Source: a virus
Virus record (IMG/VR): IMGVR_UViG_3300037264_000803
Span: 1-38,044 of that record
Length of the DNA stretch: 38,044 bases
Strand: one strand, 5' to 3'
The notes under the pieces were generated by a model. That model had not been told where the DNA came from. It saw only the letters and a program-made list of their open reading frames with translations, and ran no database searches. This document shows, piece by piece, positions 5,870 to 12,745 of the stretch. A program made the position numbers and the translations under genes. The stretch's first letter is position 1; every line of letters starts with the position of its first letter.

Positions 5870-6846
5870 GTGCAAACCTTGGAACGTTCCGTGGTAGAAC
5901 TGCCATGTTCTACGCCGGGAAGGAAACCCCTTGGCATGGGACTGGGGTCAAGCTGGAGAAGAGGGCCACCGCTGCTGAAGCGTTGGAAGCTGCCGGTCTT
6001 GATTGGGAAGTCCATCGCCGCCCCATCTACAATGCAGAGGGGCAGCAGATTCCTAACTATCAGGCTCTTGTGAGGTCTGACACCAGCGATGTGCTATCTG
6101 TCCTTGGGGATCGGTATGTTCCTTTGCAGAACAGGGAAGGCTTTAACTTCTTCGATGAGGTTGTCGGAGAGGGGCAGGCCATTTACGATACGGCTGGCTG
6201 CATCGGTAATGGTTACCGCGTGTGGATTCTCGCTAAGCTCCCCGGTGAGATCATCTTGGATGATAAGGATAAGATCGATAAGTATCTTCTTCTTGCTAAT
6301 GGGCATGATGGAACTCTGGCCTTTAGAATGTTCTTTACTCCAGTCAGGGTGGTGTGCCAGAATACCCTGAACGCTTCACTAAGTAAGGCGGCAAGTGGCC
6401 TGTACCTTAAGCATACGAAGAACATCCTTACCAAGGTTACCCAAGCGAAGAAGCTTCTGGGAATTGTCAACGAGCAGTACGCTAAGTTTGAAGTTAATGC
6501 CCGCATCTTACTGGCTACCAAGGTTGCGAACAAAGAGATCCTCGCTGACTATGTTGACTCTGTGTTCCCCGTGAATCGTGCCCTTAAGCCTGAGCAGGTC
6601 ATCTCTCGCAGGATGGGAGTCATCGGTTTGATGGAAGGCAGTGAGACGAATAACATCGGGAAGATGTCTGGCACTTGGTGGTCTGCCTATAATGCGGTGA
6701 CGGAGTACATTGATCATGGACGCCTTGACCGACTCTCCACAGAATATACGGATACGCGCCTGAATAATATCTGGATGGGTCAGGGCGCTACGGTTAAACA
6801 GAAGGCCATTAACAATGCTCTTGAGATTTGTGGGGTGAAAAACTAA
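5866..6846 (+). CDS. DUF932 / TIGR03299-like phage protein, 326 aa
   Basis: The N-terminus ('MFYAGKETPWHGTGVKLEKRATAAEALEAAGLDW') and the repeated pattern ('LGDRYVPLQNREGFNFFDEVVGEG' onward, then 'FRMFFTPVRVVCQNTLNASL') match the DUF932 family found on phages and plasmids (plasmid/phage-like protein TIGR03299). The length of about 330 residues is normal for the family. Its biochemical role is not established. Members often sit beside recombination or anti-defence genes, and here it is the last large gene before the recombination operon. Start taken at the ATGA overlap. Confidence 0.85.
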   Translation: MSANLGTFRGRTAMFYAGKETPWHGTGVKLEKRATAAEALEAAGLDWEVHRRPIYNAEGQQIPNYQALVRSDTSDVLSVLGDRYVPLQNREGFNFFDEVVGEGQAIYDTAGCIGNGYRVWILAKLPGEIILDDKDKIDKYLLLANGHDGTLAFRMFFTPVRVVCQNTLNASLSKAASGLYLKHTKNILTKVTQAKKLLGIVNEQYAKFEVNARILLATKVANKEILADYVDSVFPVNRALKPEQVISRRMGVIGLMEGSETNNIGKMSGTWWSAYNAVTEYIDHGRLDRLSTEYTDTRLNNIWMGQGATVKQKAINNALEICGVKN

Positions 6847-6857
6847 GGAGATACTAA

Positions 6858-7106
6858 GTGAAGACAACGCAGCTAACAAGGATAGCTAAGTATCTTAGGG
6901 ATGGCTTGGTGGAGGTTCTTGGTGACCGTGAATGTGACCATCTAAAGACACCCGGCATTGAGAATGGATACTGCATATGCAGATTCCTTCATGTCATCTC
7001 AGATTACGATTCTTGGTACGCTAATAAACGTAAGCGTGAAGAGTACTTCAAGAAATACAACTTAAAGCGAAAGGGGACTGGAGATTCCAAGGGGATTGAT
7101 CAATAA
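6858..7106 (+). CDS. Hypothetical protein, GTG start, 82 aa
   Basis: TAAGGAG lies 7 bases before the GTG at 6858. The product contains three cysteines and a His (CDHL...CICRFLH) that could bind a metal, and a basic C-terminal half (KRKREEYFKKYNLKRKG). Unrecognised. It is the last gene before the promoter at 7133. Confidence 0.6.
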   Translation: MKTTQLTRIAKYLRDGLVEVLGDRECDHLKTPGIENGYCICRFLHVISDYDSWYANKRKREEYFKKYNLKRKGTGDSKGIDQ

Positions 7107-7132
7107 TAATCCACCTAATTCCATCCAAATAC

Positions 7133-7161
7133 TTGACGGCGGTAGAGGGCTAGGGTATAAC
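7133..7161 (+). promoter_or_regulatory. Sigma70-type promoter for the recombination operon
   Basis: TTGACG at 7133-7138 and TATAAC at 7156-7161 are separated by exactly 17 bases and lie in a 142-base gene-free gap. Each hexamer differs from consensus by one base. Transcription would begin near 7168, just before the leader hairpin at 7186-7227, and read through the annealing protein, nuclease and resolvase genes. Confidence 0.75.
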
Positions 7162-7185
7162 TACTAGACCTTCTCTCTTAACGGC

Positions 7186-7227
7186 ACCCATCAGCGGGAT
7201 TCTCCATTCTCTTTCCCGCTGGTGGGT
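7186..7227 (+). promoter_or_regulatory. Leader hairpin downstream of promoter
   Basis: A 14-bp stem with one GU pair (7186-7199 with 7214-7227) and a 14-base pyrimidine-rich loop. The sequence after it (CTTATTAACC) lacks a U-run, so an efficient terminator is unlikely. It may stabilise the transcript or regulate the downstream operon. The ribosome site AGAGGA at 7239 lies outside the stem. Confidence 0.55.
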
Positions 7228-7248
7228 CTTATTAACCTAGAGGAAACT

Positions 7249-7503
7249 ATGCCGCAGATATACTTCCCGACGAAACCAAACATGGAAGTCGTTGAAAGTT
7301 CGATTCGTGACTTGTCAATCAAAACAAGAAAGGAACATGACGCTGCAATTGAAGACCTTAAGTGGGGTAGATGGAATGCGGCTTACTCTAAGATAGAGAG
7401 CATGGAAGAGTCCCTTTACCATTTGAGAGTACTGCTGAATCAAGTTGCTTTTTACTATCCATCATCTAACGATGAGCCAAAGAGGAGAGATGAAAATGTC
7501 TAA
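7249..7503 (+). CDS. Hypothetical protein, 84 aa
   Basis: AGAGGA lies 4-5 bases before the ATG at 7249. The in-frame GTG at 7222 falls within the leader hairpin and is rejected as start. The product is helical ('EHDAAIEDLKWGRWNAAYSKIESMEESLYHLRVLL'), probably a small coiled coil. It is the first gene after the promoter and overlaps the annealing-protein gene by 8 bases, so it may be an accessory to recombination. That is inference. Confidence 0.65.
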   Translation: MPQIYFPTKPNMEVVESSIRDLSIKTRKEHDAAIEDLKWGRWNAAYSKIESMEESLYHLRVLLNQVAFYYPSSNDEPKRRDENV

Positions 7504-8626
7504 TGAAATCACCCCAGCGCCTGAAGTAACTGATAAGAATCTTTCTCATGACACAAAGAATCTTATCCACGCCAATGCGACAACGATCAACACGGAGCAG
7601 TACGTTAATGCCAGCCTCGCGCCATTCAAACCCGAGGTGCAATCAATCCTCAGCGAGAAGATTGATCCTGCGCTAGTAGAAATCAAGCCTCACAATGGCA
7701 TAGTATTTCTACCCGGATCGTTTTACCGTGGGCGTTTGATCAAGGCATTCGGTGCTGGCGGTTGGAGTATGGTGCCAAGGGGACCACGCTCAATGCGCGA
7801 CTCAAAGATGTTCAGGGAGTATGCGCTGTTCGCCCTTGGTCAGTTCGTCGCGGAAGCAGTTGGGGAACAGGAATGGATTGAGTCGAACCGCGAGATGTCA
7901 GAGGCTGATGCAGCGGAAGGATGCAAGACCAATGCGATCCAGCGCTGCTGTAAGGATCTTGGCATTGGCATTGAGCTATGGGAACCCGCCTTCATCAACC
8001 TCTGGAAGAAGAATCACGCCATTCAAATCTGGGTTGAGAATCAGCAGACCCACGCAAAGAAGCTGTACTGGCGACGGAAGGACAGGCCAGCATACAACGC
8101 CTTCCCATGGGTTGAGACTGGGATTCATGAGGAACCGCCGATGCCTCGCCGGAAGTCTGAGTCACAAGGTGTGACGATTGCTCCAGCTGCAGCTAAAGTG
8201 GTGATCCCTGAGCCTGAGAGCAGGACAATCCCATCTTCCGATAAGCCAATAACGCAGGTGGAGGCTGAGAAGTTGCATGTTACGCCTGACGAAACAAGAA
8301 CAGAAGTAGCCTTTGACGACCCTCAGAATAGAGGGCATAAAGTCTACGAGCCGGTGAAGAAGGATGATGTCGAAGCTGCCTTTGGTAAAGTGATTGGCCT
8401 GAATTCAAAAGAAGGATCTAATGCAAGGGGGCCATGGACTCTCCATGGCGTTCATTTCAAACCTGAAGATGGCGCTCCGTTCTGGATGAATACATTCTCA
8501 AAGACAGTTGGCGCTAAGGCTGCTAAGTTTAGAGAGTTGCAGAGCAGGGTGTATGCCCAGTACAAGAAAGCAGCAAGAGGCATCGAGCTTATTGATATCG
8601 ATGACTCAGATGACATCCCATTCTAA
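7496..8626 (+). CDS. Mgm101/Rad52-type single-strand annealing protein with SSB-like C-terminus, 376 aa
   Basis: Residues ~60-235 carry the Mgm101 signature: GAGGWSMVPRGP (86-97), REYALFALGQFVAE (107-120), EGCKTNAIQRCCKDLGI (141-157), ELWEP and YWRRKD. Mgm101 belongs to the Rad52 superfamily and anneals complementary single strands, which in phages drives recombination and repair. After a low-complexity linker, residues ~285-365 ('GPWTLHGVHF...FWMNTFSKTVGAKAAKF') look like an OB-fold. The protein ends IDIDDSDDIPF, very close to the acidic tip of bacterial SSB. This would be an annealing protein with a built-in SSB-like tail. The start at 7496 follows AGGAG by 8 bases. Partners are the nuclease at 8601 and the resolvase at 9194. 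Confidence 0.88.
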   Translation: MSNEITPAPEVTDKNLSHDTKNLIHANATTINTEQYVNASLAPFKPEVQSILSEKIDPALVEIKPHNGIVFLPGSFYRGRLIKAFGAGGWSMVPRGPRSMRDSKMFREYALFALGQFVAEAVGEQEWIESNREMSEADAAEGCKTNAIQRCCKDLGIGIELWEPAFINLWKKNHAIQIWVENQQTHAKKLYWRRKDRPAYNAFPWVETGIHEEPPMPRRKSESQGVTIAPAAAKVVIPEPESRTIPSSDKPITQVEAEKLHVTPDETRTEVAFDDPQNRGHKVYEPVKKDDVEAAFGKVIGLNSKEGSNARGPWTLHGVHFKPEDGAPFWMNTFSKTVGAKAAKFRELQSRVYAQYKKAARGIELIDIDDSDDIPF

Positions 8627-9197
8627 TCTTAAGTTCGACCCTATAGATCATTGCTATTACCTTAACGATGAAAGGATACCCGGTATAAGCAAGATCCTTG
8701 CAGCTGGTGGGCTGACTGGGAAGATGCCTTATAACCCAGCCGCCATGAATAAAGGTATTAGGATTCATAAGGGGATTGAGTATTTACTTGGCGGTGATCT
8801 TGATTTTCTTACGGTAATACCTGAAGATCTAATCTATCTAAAGGAAGCTGAGCAAGCCGTTAACTACCTCAAGCTTCAAATCTCAGGACTTGAGATGCTG
8901 GTATGCAATGAGACAAAGAAATACGCAACGCAGATCGATGTTGTTGCAGTATGGGAAGGACAATCAACTGTAATCAACTGGAAGACTGGGAGAAAGTACA
9001 GTTGGCATGGCCCACAAACTGCAGGAGAAGCGGGGTGTTTTACTGTGCCTATGCGCAGGCTTGCCATCTATCTGTCTGGTAAAGGAGAGTGGACTTATAA
9101 AGAATACACTGAGCAGAGCGATTTGGATATGTTTGATGAGTGCCTGAAAAAGTTCGATGAGAATGAGAGGAAGCAATATGCTACGGGGGAAAAATGA
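8601..9197 (+). CDS. RecB/Cas4-like PD-(D/E)XK nuclease, 198 aa
   Basis: The layout fits phage exonucleases of the PD-(D/E)XK superfamily: 'KGIRIHKGIEYLL' (helix motif I), then QIDVVAVWEGQSTVINWKTG, where D of QIDVV and K of NWKTG fit motifs II and III, then a Gln/Tyr-containing helix. The usual acidic residue before 'xKTG' is Asn here, so catalysis may use a shifted acid or be weakened. It should resect ends to give single strands for the annealing protein encoded immediately upstream. The gene overlaps the end of the annealing-protein gene; ATG at 8601 or 8610 are both possible, and neither has a strong ribosome site. Confidence 0.75.
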   Translation: MTQMTSHSNLKFDPIDHCYYLNDERIPGISKILAAGGLTGKMPYNPAAMNKGIRIHKGIEYLLGGDLDFLTVIPEDLIYLKEAEQAVNYLKLQISGLEMLVCNETKKYATQIDVVAVWEGQSTVINWKTGRKYSWHGPQTAGEAGCFTVPMRRLAIYLSGKGEWTYKEYTEQSDLDMFDECLKKFDENERKQYATGEK

Positions 9198-9538
9198 AAT
9201 GGCAATTCACTTTCCCAGACATAGTTCCCTATGTAAGAACTACCCAGAGACAGAAGTTTGTAGATCCAAGATACCAGCGGTACGCCGAATGGAAGAAAAG
9301 TATAAGACTCGTCGCTAATACCGCTGGCGTTCCTGCCGAGTTAGATAAAGAGAATATCTATGGCGTTCAAGTCATCGTCAAGTGGAAGAACAAGGCTAGG
9401 GCTGACTTGGATAATGCAGGGATTAAGAATGTTCTCGATGCGCTGTGGCCTCAGGATCGGTCTATTGTTGCTATCGTGGCAACAACGAAGCTTGAGCATG
9501 GCTCAGACGAGCTTGATATTTCCATCAGTAAACTGTGA
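9194..9538 (+). CDS. rusA: RusA-family Holliday junction resolvase, 114 aa
   Basis: The segment KARADLDNAGIKNVLDALW (residues 67-85) followed by QDRSIVAI is the hallmark of RusA. Asp71, Asp73 and Asp88 fit the catalytic acidic residues of E. coli RusA. The family cuts four-way DNA junctions as a dimer in the cytoplasm, resolving recombination or replication intermediates before packaging. The length of 114 residues is typical. The ATGA overlap with the nuclease gene indicates coupled translation. Confidence 0.88.
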   Translation: MKWQFTFPDIVPYVRTTQRQKFVDPRYQRYAEWKKSIRLVANTAGVPAELDKENIYGVQVIVKWKNKARADLDNAGIKNVLDALWPQDRSIVAIVATTKLEHGSDELDISISKL

Positions 9539-9541
9539 TTT

Positions 9542-9913
9542 ATGGCATGGTTTCAATGTCACGACACTTTGCCAGATCATCCTAAAACGTATGAACTGGC
9601 AAGGCTATTAAAGGTTTCAACTGTCCAAGCTATTGGACATCTCATCTGTTTGTTCACTTGGACTGCGCGTTTCAGACCTGACGGCGAGCATAAGAAGACA
9701 CAGAACACGGTGGCAACAGCGTCTAGATGGGAAGGGGATCAGGCCATATATATTGACGCCTTGTTGAAGAGTGGTTATCTGGAGGAAGAAGGTGCGTCAT
9801 ATAGGGTACATGACTGGTCCCAGTATATGCGGATTGTGAATCGTATCGCCAATGACAATGCTAGAAGGAGAAAGTGGTACGACAACCACAAGTCTAAAGG
9901 AGAATCCTTTTGA
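9542..9913 (+). CDS. Replisome-organiser-like (DnaD-type N-terminal) protein, 123 aa
   Basis: The N-terminus 'MAWFQCHDTLPDHPKTYELARLLKVSTVQAIGHLICLFTW' resembles the winged-helix N-terminal segment of many phage replication organisers ('D.L..hpK...la..L......v.gll..L...'), and DALLKSGYLEEEG plus VHDWSQYM continue that fold. The protein is short and lacks the C-terminal DnaD domain. It sits just before a possible helicase-loader gene, so a role in loading the host replisome is a reasonable inference. The TGA overlaps the next TTG start. Confidence 0.6.
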   Translation: MAWFQCHDTLPDHPKTYELARLLKVSTVQAIGHLICLFTWTARFRPDGEHKKTQNTVATASRWEGDQAIYIDALLKSGYLEEEGASYRVHDWSQYMRIVNRIANDNARRRKWYDNHKSKGESF

Positions 9914-10419
9914 ATAAAGAAGAGTTTCTCACTGAATTGTCAAGGCTCAAGGCTGTCACACCTAAAAGCTGGGATGATCAGGACTCCGAAAGAAAGAAGG
10001 CGTTAACTGAGGAGTTGTGGATCATCTATCAGAATTATTCATTCGAGAGGTGGAGTCGAGTGGTCGGGTGGGTTGTAAGAAACCATAAAGCCAATACAAT
10101 CCCTACTGTTTACGAGTTTACTCAGGGCAGGGAAGCCACAAAAGATACTGAATACCACCCATCAGCGCCAATGGAAACTTCTTATGAAAGGTATACATGG
10201 ATGATAGCTGAGGCAGCGTATCTAAGTCCGAAGGTAGCGAGATGGTGTCTGGGCCAGATTAAGAAGTACAGCTCTAAGTTCCATCCTGACGTTGAAGGTA
10301 TGTTGTTGCAAATTATATCGGGTGATAATGCTGTTGATGGAACGTCGGCAGCGGAATCGCCAGTTACATCCTCCTCTCCTGCTACCACGGGGGAGGAGGA
10401 TACTATTACTTTCTTCTAA
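9910..10419 (+). CDS. Possible helicase loader (G39P-like), TTG start, 169 aa
   Basis: AAAGGAGAATCC precedes a TTG at 9910 that overlaps the upstream stop (TTGA). The first ~75 residues ('EEFLTELSRLKA...ELWIIYQNYSFERWSRVVGWVVRNHKANTIPTVYEF') follow the pattern of the SPP1 G39P family of helicase loaders: a tryptophan-anchored helical hairpin ending in 'PT..E'. The rest is less conserved and ends in a Ser/Thr/acidic tail. Together with the gene at 9542 it would recruit host DnaB. Similarity is by pattern only; moderate confidence. Confidence 0.55.
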   Translation: MNKEEFLTELSRLKAVTPKSWDDQDSERKKALTEELWIIYQNYSFERWSRVVGWVVRNHKANTIPTVYEFTQGREATKDTEYHPSAPMETSYERYTWMIAEAAYLSPKVARWCLGQIKKYSSKFHPDVEGMLLQIISGDNAVDGTSAAESPVTSSSPATTGEEDTITFF

Positions 10420-10434
10420 TTAAGGGGACTGATG

Positions 10435-10689
10435 ATGTCTAAGCAAGATCGGGCGAAGAAGCTTCGTAAGAAGGGGCTGACTCTCAAGCAGATTGGTAAG
10501 AAGTTAAACCTTCACTTCACGACTGTCTGGGCACTGCTTAATAAGAAGGCCAAGCCAGCGAAGAAGATTAAGAAGGCTAAGCCAGATAAGAAGGTGAAGC
10601 GGCAGATCATGACGACGGGTTGGGGTCTGTCTAATGAGTCATTCATTAACTTCGTGCATGATCTTGGTAAGTTCCTGTCTAATTACTAA
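10435..10689 (+). CDS. Helix-turn-helix protein with basic linker, 84 aa
   Basis: Residues 4-33 ('RAKKLRKKGLTLKQIGKKLNLHFTTVWALL') form a resolvase/Hin-type helix-turn-helix. A Lys/Pro/Ala-rich basic linker (KKAKPAKKIKKAKPDKK) and an aromatic C-terminus follow. AAGGGG with 7 bases of spacing favours the second of two adjacent ATGs. It is a DNA-binding protein, either a regulator of the operon or a replication accessory. Confidence 0.7.
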   Translation: MSKQDRAKKLRKKGLTLKQIGKKLNLHFTTVWALLNKKAKPAKKIKKAKPDKKVKRQIMTTGWGLSNESFINFVHDLGKFLSNY

Positions 10690-10698
10690 GAGGTAGCG

Positions 10699-10926
10699 AT
10701 GTCGTCGCAGAGAGAAAGGTTAAAGAGAGTCTTAGAGGATGGCGCTCCTCATAGGAGCGATGAGTTACTTCGTGTAGTGTATGGCTCAGATCATCTTGGG
10801 TTGGCTAGACTGGCCGCTAGAGTCTACGATCTTAAGAAGACGCTACCAGTGGGGGTTGGTGTTAAGTCATGGCGTGACAGTGACCACCCGACCCTCACTT
10901 GGTATCGTATGGGAATTAAACTGTGA
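10699..10926 (+). CDS. Winged-helix-like small protein, 75 aa
   Basis: The product 'RERLKRVLEDGAPHRSDELLRVVYGSD..GLARLAARVYDLKK' has the look of a winged-helix domain used by phage proteins that control strand choice or transcription, followed by a beta wing. AAGAGGTAGCG precedes the ATG. It directly follows the HTH gene, so the two may act together. It is the last AT-richer gene before the GC-rich accessory block. Confidence 0.65.
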   Translation: MSSQRERLKRVLEDGAPHRSDELLRVVYGSDHLGLARLAARVYDLKKTLPVGVGVKSWRDSDHPTLTWYRMGIKL

Positions 10927-10959
10927 ATAAGGAGCCCAATTGAAATATTGGAGGACGCA

Positions 10960-11130
10960 ATGAACAAGATCCACGTCAACATCGACACGCTGCTCGGCTA
11001 CCACGATGTCAAGGTTGTGATTTCGAGGGACGGAAAGGTGCTGGTCGATATGCCCGGCGTTGAGTTCATCGGCTGGCTGGAAGTCCTGATGAACCATCAG
11101 GATCTCTGCAAGGCTACCAAGTCCTCATAG
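10960..11130 (+). CDS. Small hypothetical protein, 56 aa
   Basis: The site ATTGGAGGACGCAATG gives a strong Shine-Dalgarno and sets the start at 10960; an in-frame ATG at 10948 lies before it. The product begins MNKIHVNIDTLLGYHDVKVV and is a mixed alpha/beta fold without recognised motifs. It is the first gene of the visibly GC-richer block that runs to about 14270. Confidence 0.6.
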   Translation: MNKIHVNIDTLLGYHDVKVVISRDGKVLVDMPGVEFIGWLEVLMNHQDLCKATKSS

Positions 11131-11136
11131 AAATAT

Positions 11137-11349
11137 ATGACGACCTCAACCGTCCTGCGCTGTAACTCCTGCACCTCCGTAGCGGAGAAGAGTCAGGGGT
11201 GGGGCGGCTGGTGGTACGTCCGGATTTCTTGGAAGAACGAAGAGACGGGGAAATGGATTGAGACGTTTGTGGATATTTGTCCGAAGTGCCAAGAGAGACC
11301 GCTGAAGGATATTCGCCCTCTCGGTACTTGGATCAATGATCGCAGTTGA
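11137..11349 (+). CDS. Zinc-ribbon-like protein, 70 aa
   Basis: Two cysteine knuckles, CNSC near residue 9 and CPKC near residue 50, bracket a Trp-rich beta segment (GWGGWWYVRISW). This is the standard layout of a small zinc ribbon. No strong ribosome site precedes the ATG, so translation may depend on the upstream gene 6 bases away. Function unknown. Confidence 0.65.
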   Translation: MTTSTVLRCNSCTSVAEKSQGWGGWWYVRISWKNEETGKWIETFVDICPKCQERPLKDIRPLGTWINDRS

Positions 11350-11364
11350 ATCGAAAGGTCGGAC

Positions 11365-11499
11365 ATGAAACACAAGCACCGCTGGACTAAGTGGATCGTC
11401 GGGTGGCCCATCAAGGCGAGGGGCTGTAAGGCGAAAGGATGCCCGGCGATGCAGGTGGCAGGAATGCCGATCAAGGCTCCGATCATCTACGCCAAATAA
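11365..11499 (+). CDS. Small basic cysteine-containing protein, 44 aa
   Basis: AAAGG lies about 6 bases before the ATG. The product begins MKHKHRWTKWIVGWPIKARG and contains CKAKGC, resembling the many tiny phage proteins of the form 'HRW...C..C'. Its stop lies in the first copy of the 39-base repeat (11494-11532). Likely real but of unknown role. Confidence 0.5.
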   Translation: MKHKHRWTKWIVGWPIKARGCKAKGCPAMQVAGMPIKAPIIYAK

Positions 11500-11532
11500 C
11501 CGAAGTACGCAATCCTAGAGACACAACTACTG
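11494..11532 (+). repeat. 39-bp direct repeat, copy 1
   Basis: Identical to 11750-11788. It spans the stop codon of the 44-aa gene and ends 10 bases before the ATG at 11543. The repeat therefore joins a gene end to a gene start and acts as a portable intergenic leader. It contains no clear Shine-Dalgarno. Confidence 0.85.
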
Positions 11533-11542
11533 GATCGTCCCT

Positions 11543-11755
11543 ATGGAAAACGAAGAACTGGCCGATGAGGTGCTGAATGGTGCAGCCGCCACTGTGGACG
11601 GCTTCCACCTTGAGCTGCGCGGGCGAATCATGTCGGCTATACAGAAGGCACGGCAGGAGGAGCGGGAGCGGTGCGCTCAAGTAGCTGAGAGGTTTACGGA
11701 CGCTCCGGGTAGGTGTGGGTGTGCTGCGCGTATCCGGGCGATAGGGACGAAATAA
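11543..11755 (+). CDS. CAKVA-motif small phage protein, copy B, 70 aa
   Basis: A shorter, diverged relative of the products at 1443 and 12742. It has 'ARQEERERCAQVAERF' in place of 'ARWMREECAKVA' and ends 'AARIRAIGTK' versus 'EIRELGTK'. The pattern is widespread in small phage proteins. It has CGC near the C-terminus. It is flanked on both sides by copies of a 39-base repeat, so the whole gene is a cassette that could have been inserted or could be lost by recombination between the repeats. Confidence 0.65.
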   Translation: MENEELADEVLNGAAATVDGFHLELRGRIMSAIQKARQEERERCAQVAERFTDAPGRCGCAARIRAIGTK

Positions 11756-11788
11756 CCGAAGTACGCAATCCTAGAGACACAACTACTG
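11750..11788 (+). repeat. 39-bp direct repeat, copy 2
   Basis: Second perfect copy, 256 bases downstream of the first. It covers the stop of the gene at 11543 and ends 8 bases before the ATG of the MT-A70 methyltransferase gene at 11797. Confidence 0.85.
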
Positions 11789-11796
11789 AAAGACGC

Positions 11797-12318
11797 ATGA
11801 TCTTCAGAACGATTGTTGCCGACCCGCCTTGGGATTGGGGTTCTCGGTGTGACCGAGGCTCTGGTCATAAGCCATTCTTTCCAACGATGACGGTGGAAGA
11901 GATCATGGCTCTGAAAGTACCGGCAGCTTCTCAATCTCACTTGTGGCTTTGGGCTGTGAGCAAGAAGGTGGATTGGGCATATCTCGTTGCTGAAGCGTGG
12001 GGGTTCAAGCCGATCACACTCCTGACTTGGGCAAAGTCCGGCCTCGGCCTTGGTCGATTCCAAACCAATACCGAGCACATCCTTCTTGCGCGACGTGGAC
12101 CTGCGGCTGGTAATGCCTTCTTGCCTACGAAGGGAACATGGTTCAACTGGCCTAAGCGTCGATGCGTTGAGAAGCCTGATGAATTCTATCAGCTTGTTGA
12201 GCGCGTCAGCCAAGGACCGTACTTGGATATGTTCGCTAGGAAGGAACGTTCAGGATGGGCCGTTTGGGGAAACGAGGTTCAGTGTGACATTGAAATCGCA
12301 AGCGCATACAAAGGGTGA
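11797..12318 (+). CDS. MT-A70 family adenine methyltransferase, 173 aa
   Basis: DPPW at residues 9-12 (context MIFRTIVADPPWDWG) is the catalytic motif of MT-A70 N6-adenine methyltransferases. Later segments fit the family: SHLWLWAV, WGFKPITLLTWAK, NTEHILLARRG and the terminal 'DMFARKERSGWAVWGNEV'. It uses S-adenosylmethionine to methylate adenine, in phages usually DNA, to evade restriction or mark phage DNA. The length is typical. The start at 11797 is chosen because the family begins close to DPPW and because the duplicated leader ends there. No cognate restriction enzyme is nearby. Confidence 0.88.
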   Translation: MIFRTIVADPPWDWGSRCDRGSGHKPFFPTMTVEEIMALKVPAASQSHLWLWAVSKKVDWAYLVAEAWGFKPITLLTWAKSGLGLGRFQTNTEHILLARRGPAAGNAFLPTKGTWFNWPKRRCVEKPDEFYQLVERVSQGPYLDMFARKERSGWAVWGNEVQCDIEIASAYKG

Positions 12319-12321
12319 ACG

Positions 12322-12537
12322 ATGACCGTAATTGAGATGGCTGAGAAGGAGCGGAGGCGCAGGGAGCGCGTCGTCCGCACCATCAAGCTCTGCATCCAGA
12401 GGCTCCAAGGGCTTAGGTCCAGCGGAAGATTGAAGGACAGGGATGGGCGCGGGTTCGGTGACATCGACGCCCTCGCTCGCGTGAAGGGCGCGGAGTGTCT
12501 CTTGAAAGAGGCGCTCGACATCCAGATGGAATCCTAG
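12322..12537 (+). CDS. Small charged helical protein, 71 aa
   Basis: Starts 3 bases after the methyltransferase stop. The product is very rich in Arg, Glu and Lys at the N-terminus (MAEKERRRRERVVRTIKLC) and predicted helical throughout. Unrecognised. Possibly an accessory of the adjacent methyltransferase, judged only from position. Confidence 0.55.
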   Translation: MTVIEMAEKERRRRERVVRTIKLCIQRLQGLRSSGRLKDRDGRGFGDIDALARVKGAECLLKEALDIQMES

Positions 12538-12553
12538 TTCAACGGAAAGACGC

Positions 12554-12745
12554 ATGAAGAATTTGAAGTTGCGGGACATCGAGCAAATCCTCGATGTGCT
12601 TTATTACTGGCATGGGTTTGCGGTCGGAGATACTGAGGAAAGCGCCAAGAAAGAGCAAGCGGAGTTGGAGCGAGCGATCCGTGGAGCCTACCGAATCAAG
12701 CGCCATCTCAAGGTGGCGCGTCAGCGAGGAAAGGGGAAGCGATGA
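12554..12745 (+). CDS. Small hypothetical protein, 63 aa
   Basis: Preceded by GAAAGACGCATGA, a 13-base leader/start sequence shared exactly with the MT-A70 gene start at 11797. The product is helical and ends in a basic tail (ARQRGKGKR). The stop overlaps the next ATG (ATGA). No family recognised. Confidence 0.6.
   Translation: MKNLKLRDIEQILDVLYYWHGFAVGDTEESAKKEQAELERAIRGAYRIKRHLKVARQRGKGKR

Noticed and set aside
7186-7227. Intrinsic terminator of the upstream block
   Set aside because: It lies downstream of a strong promoter and lacks a U-run, so a leader structure is more likely.
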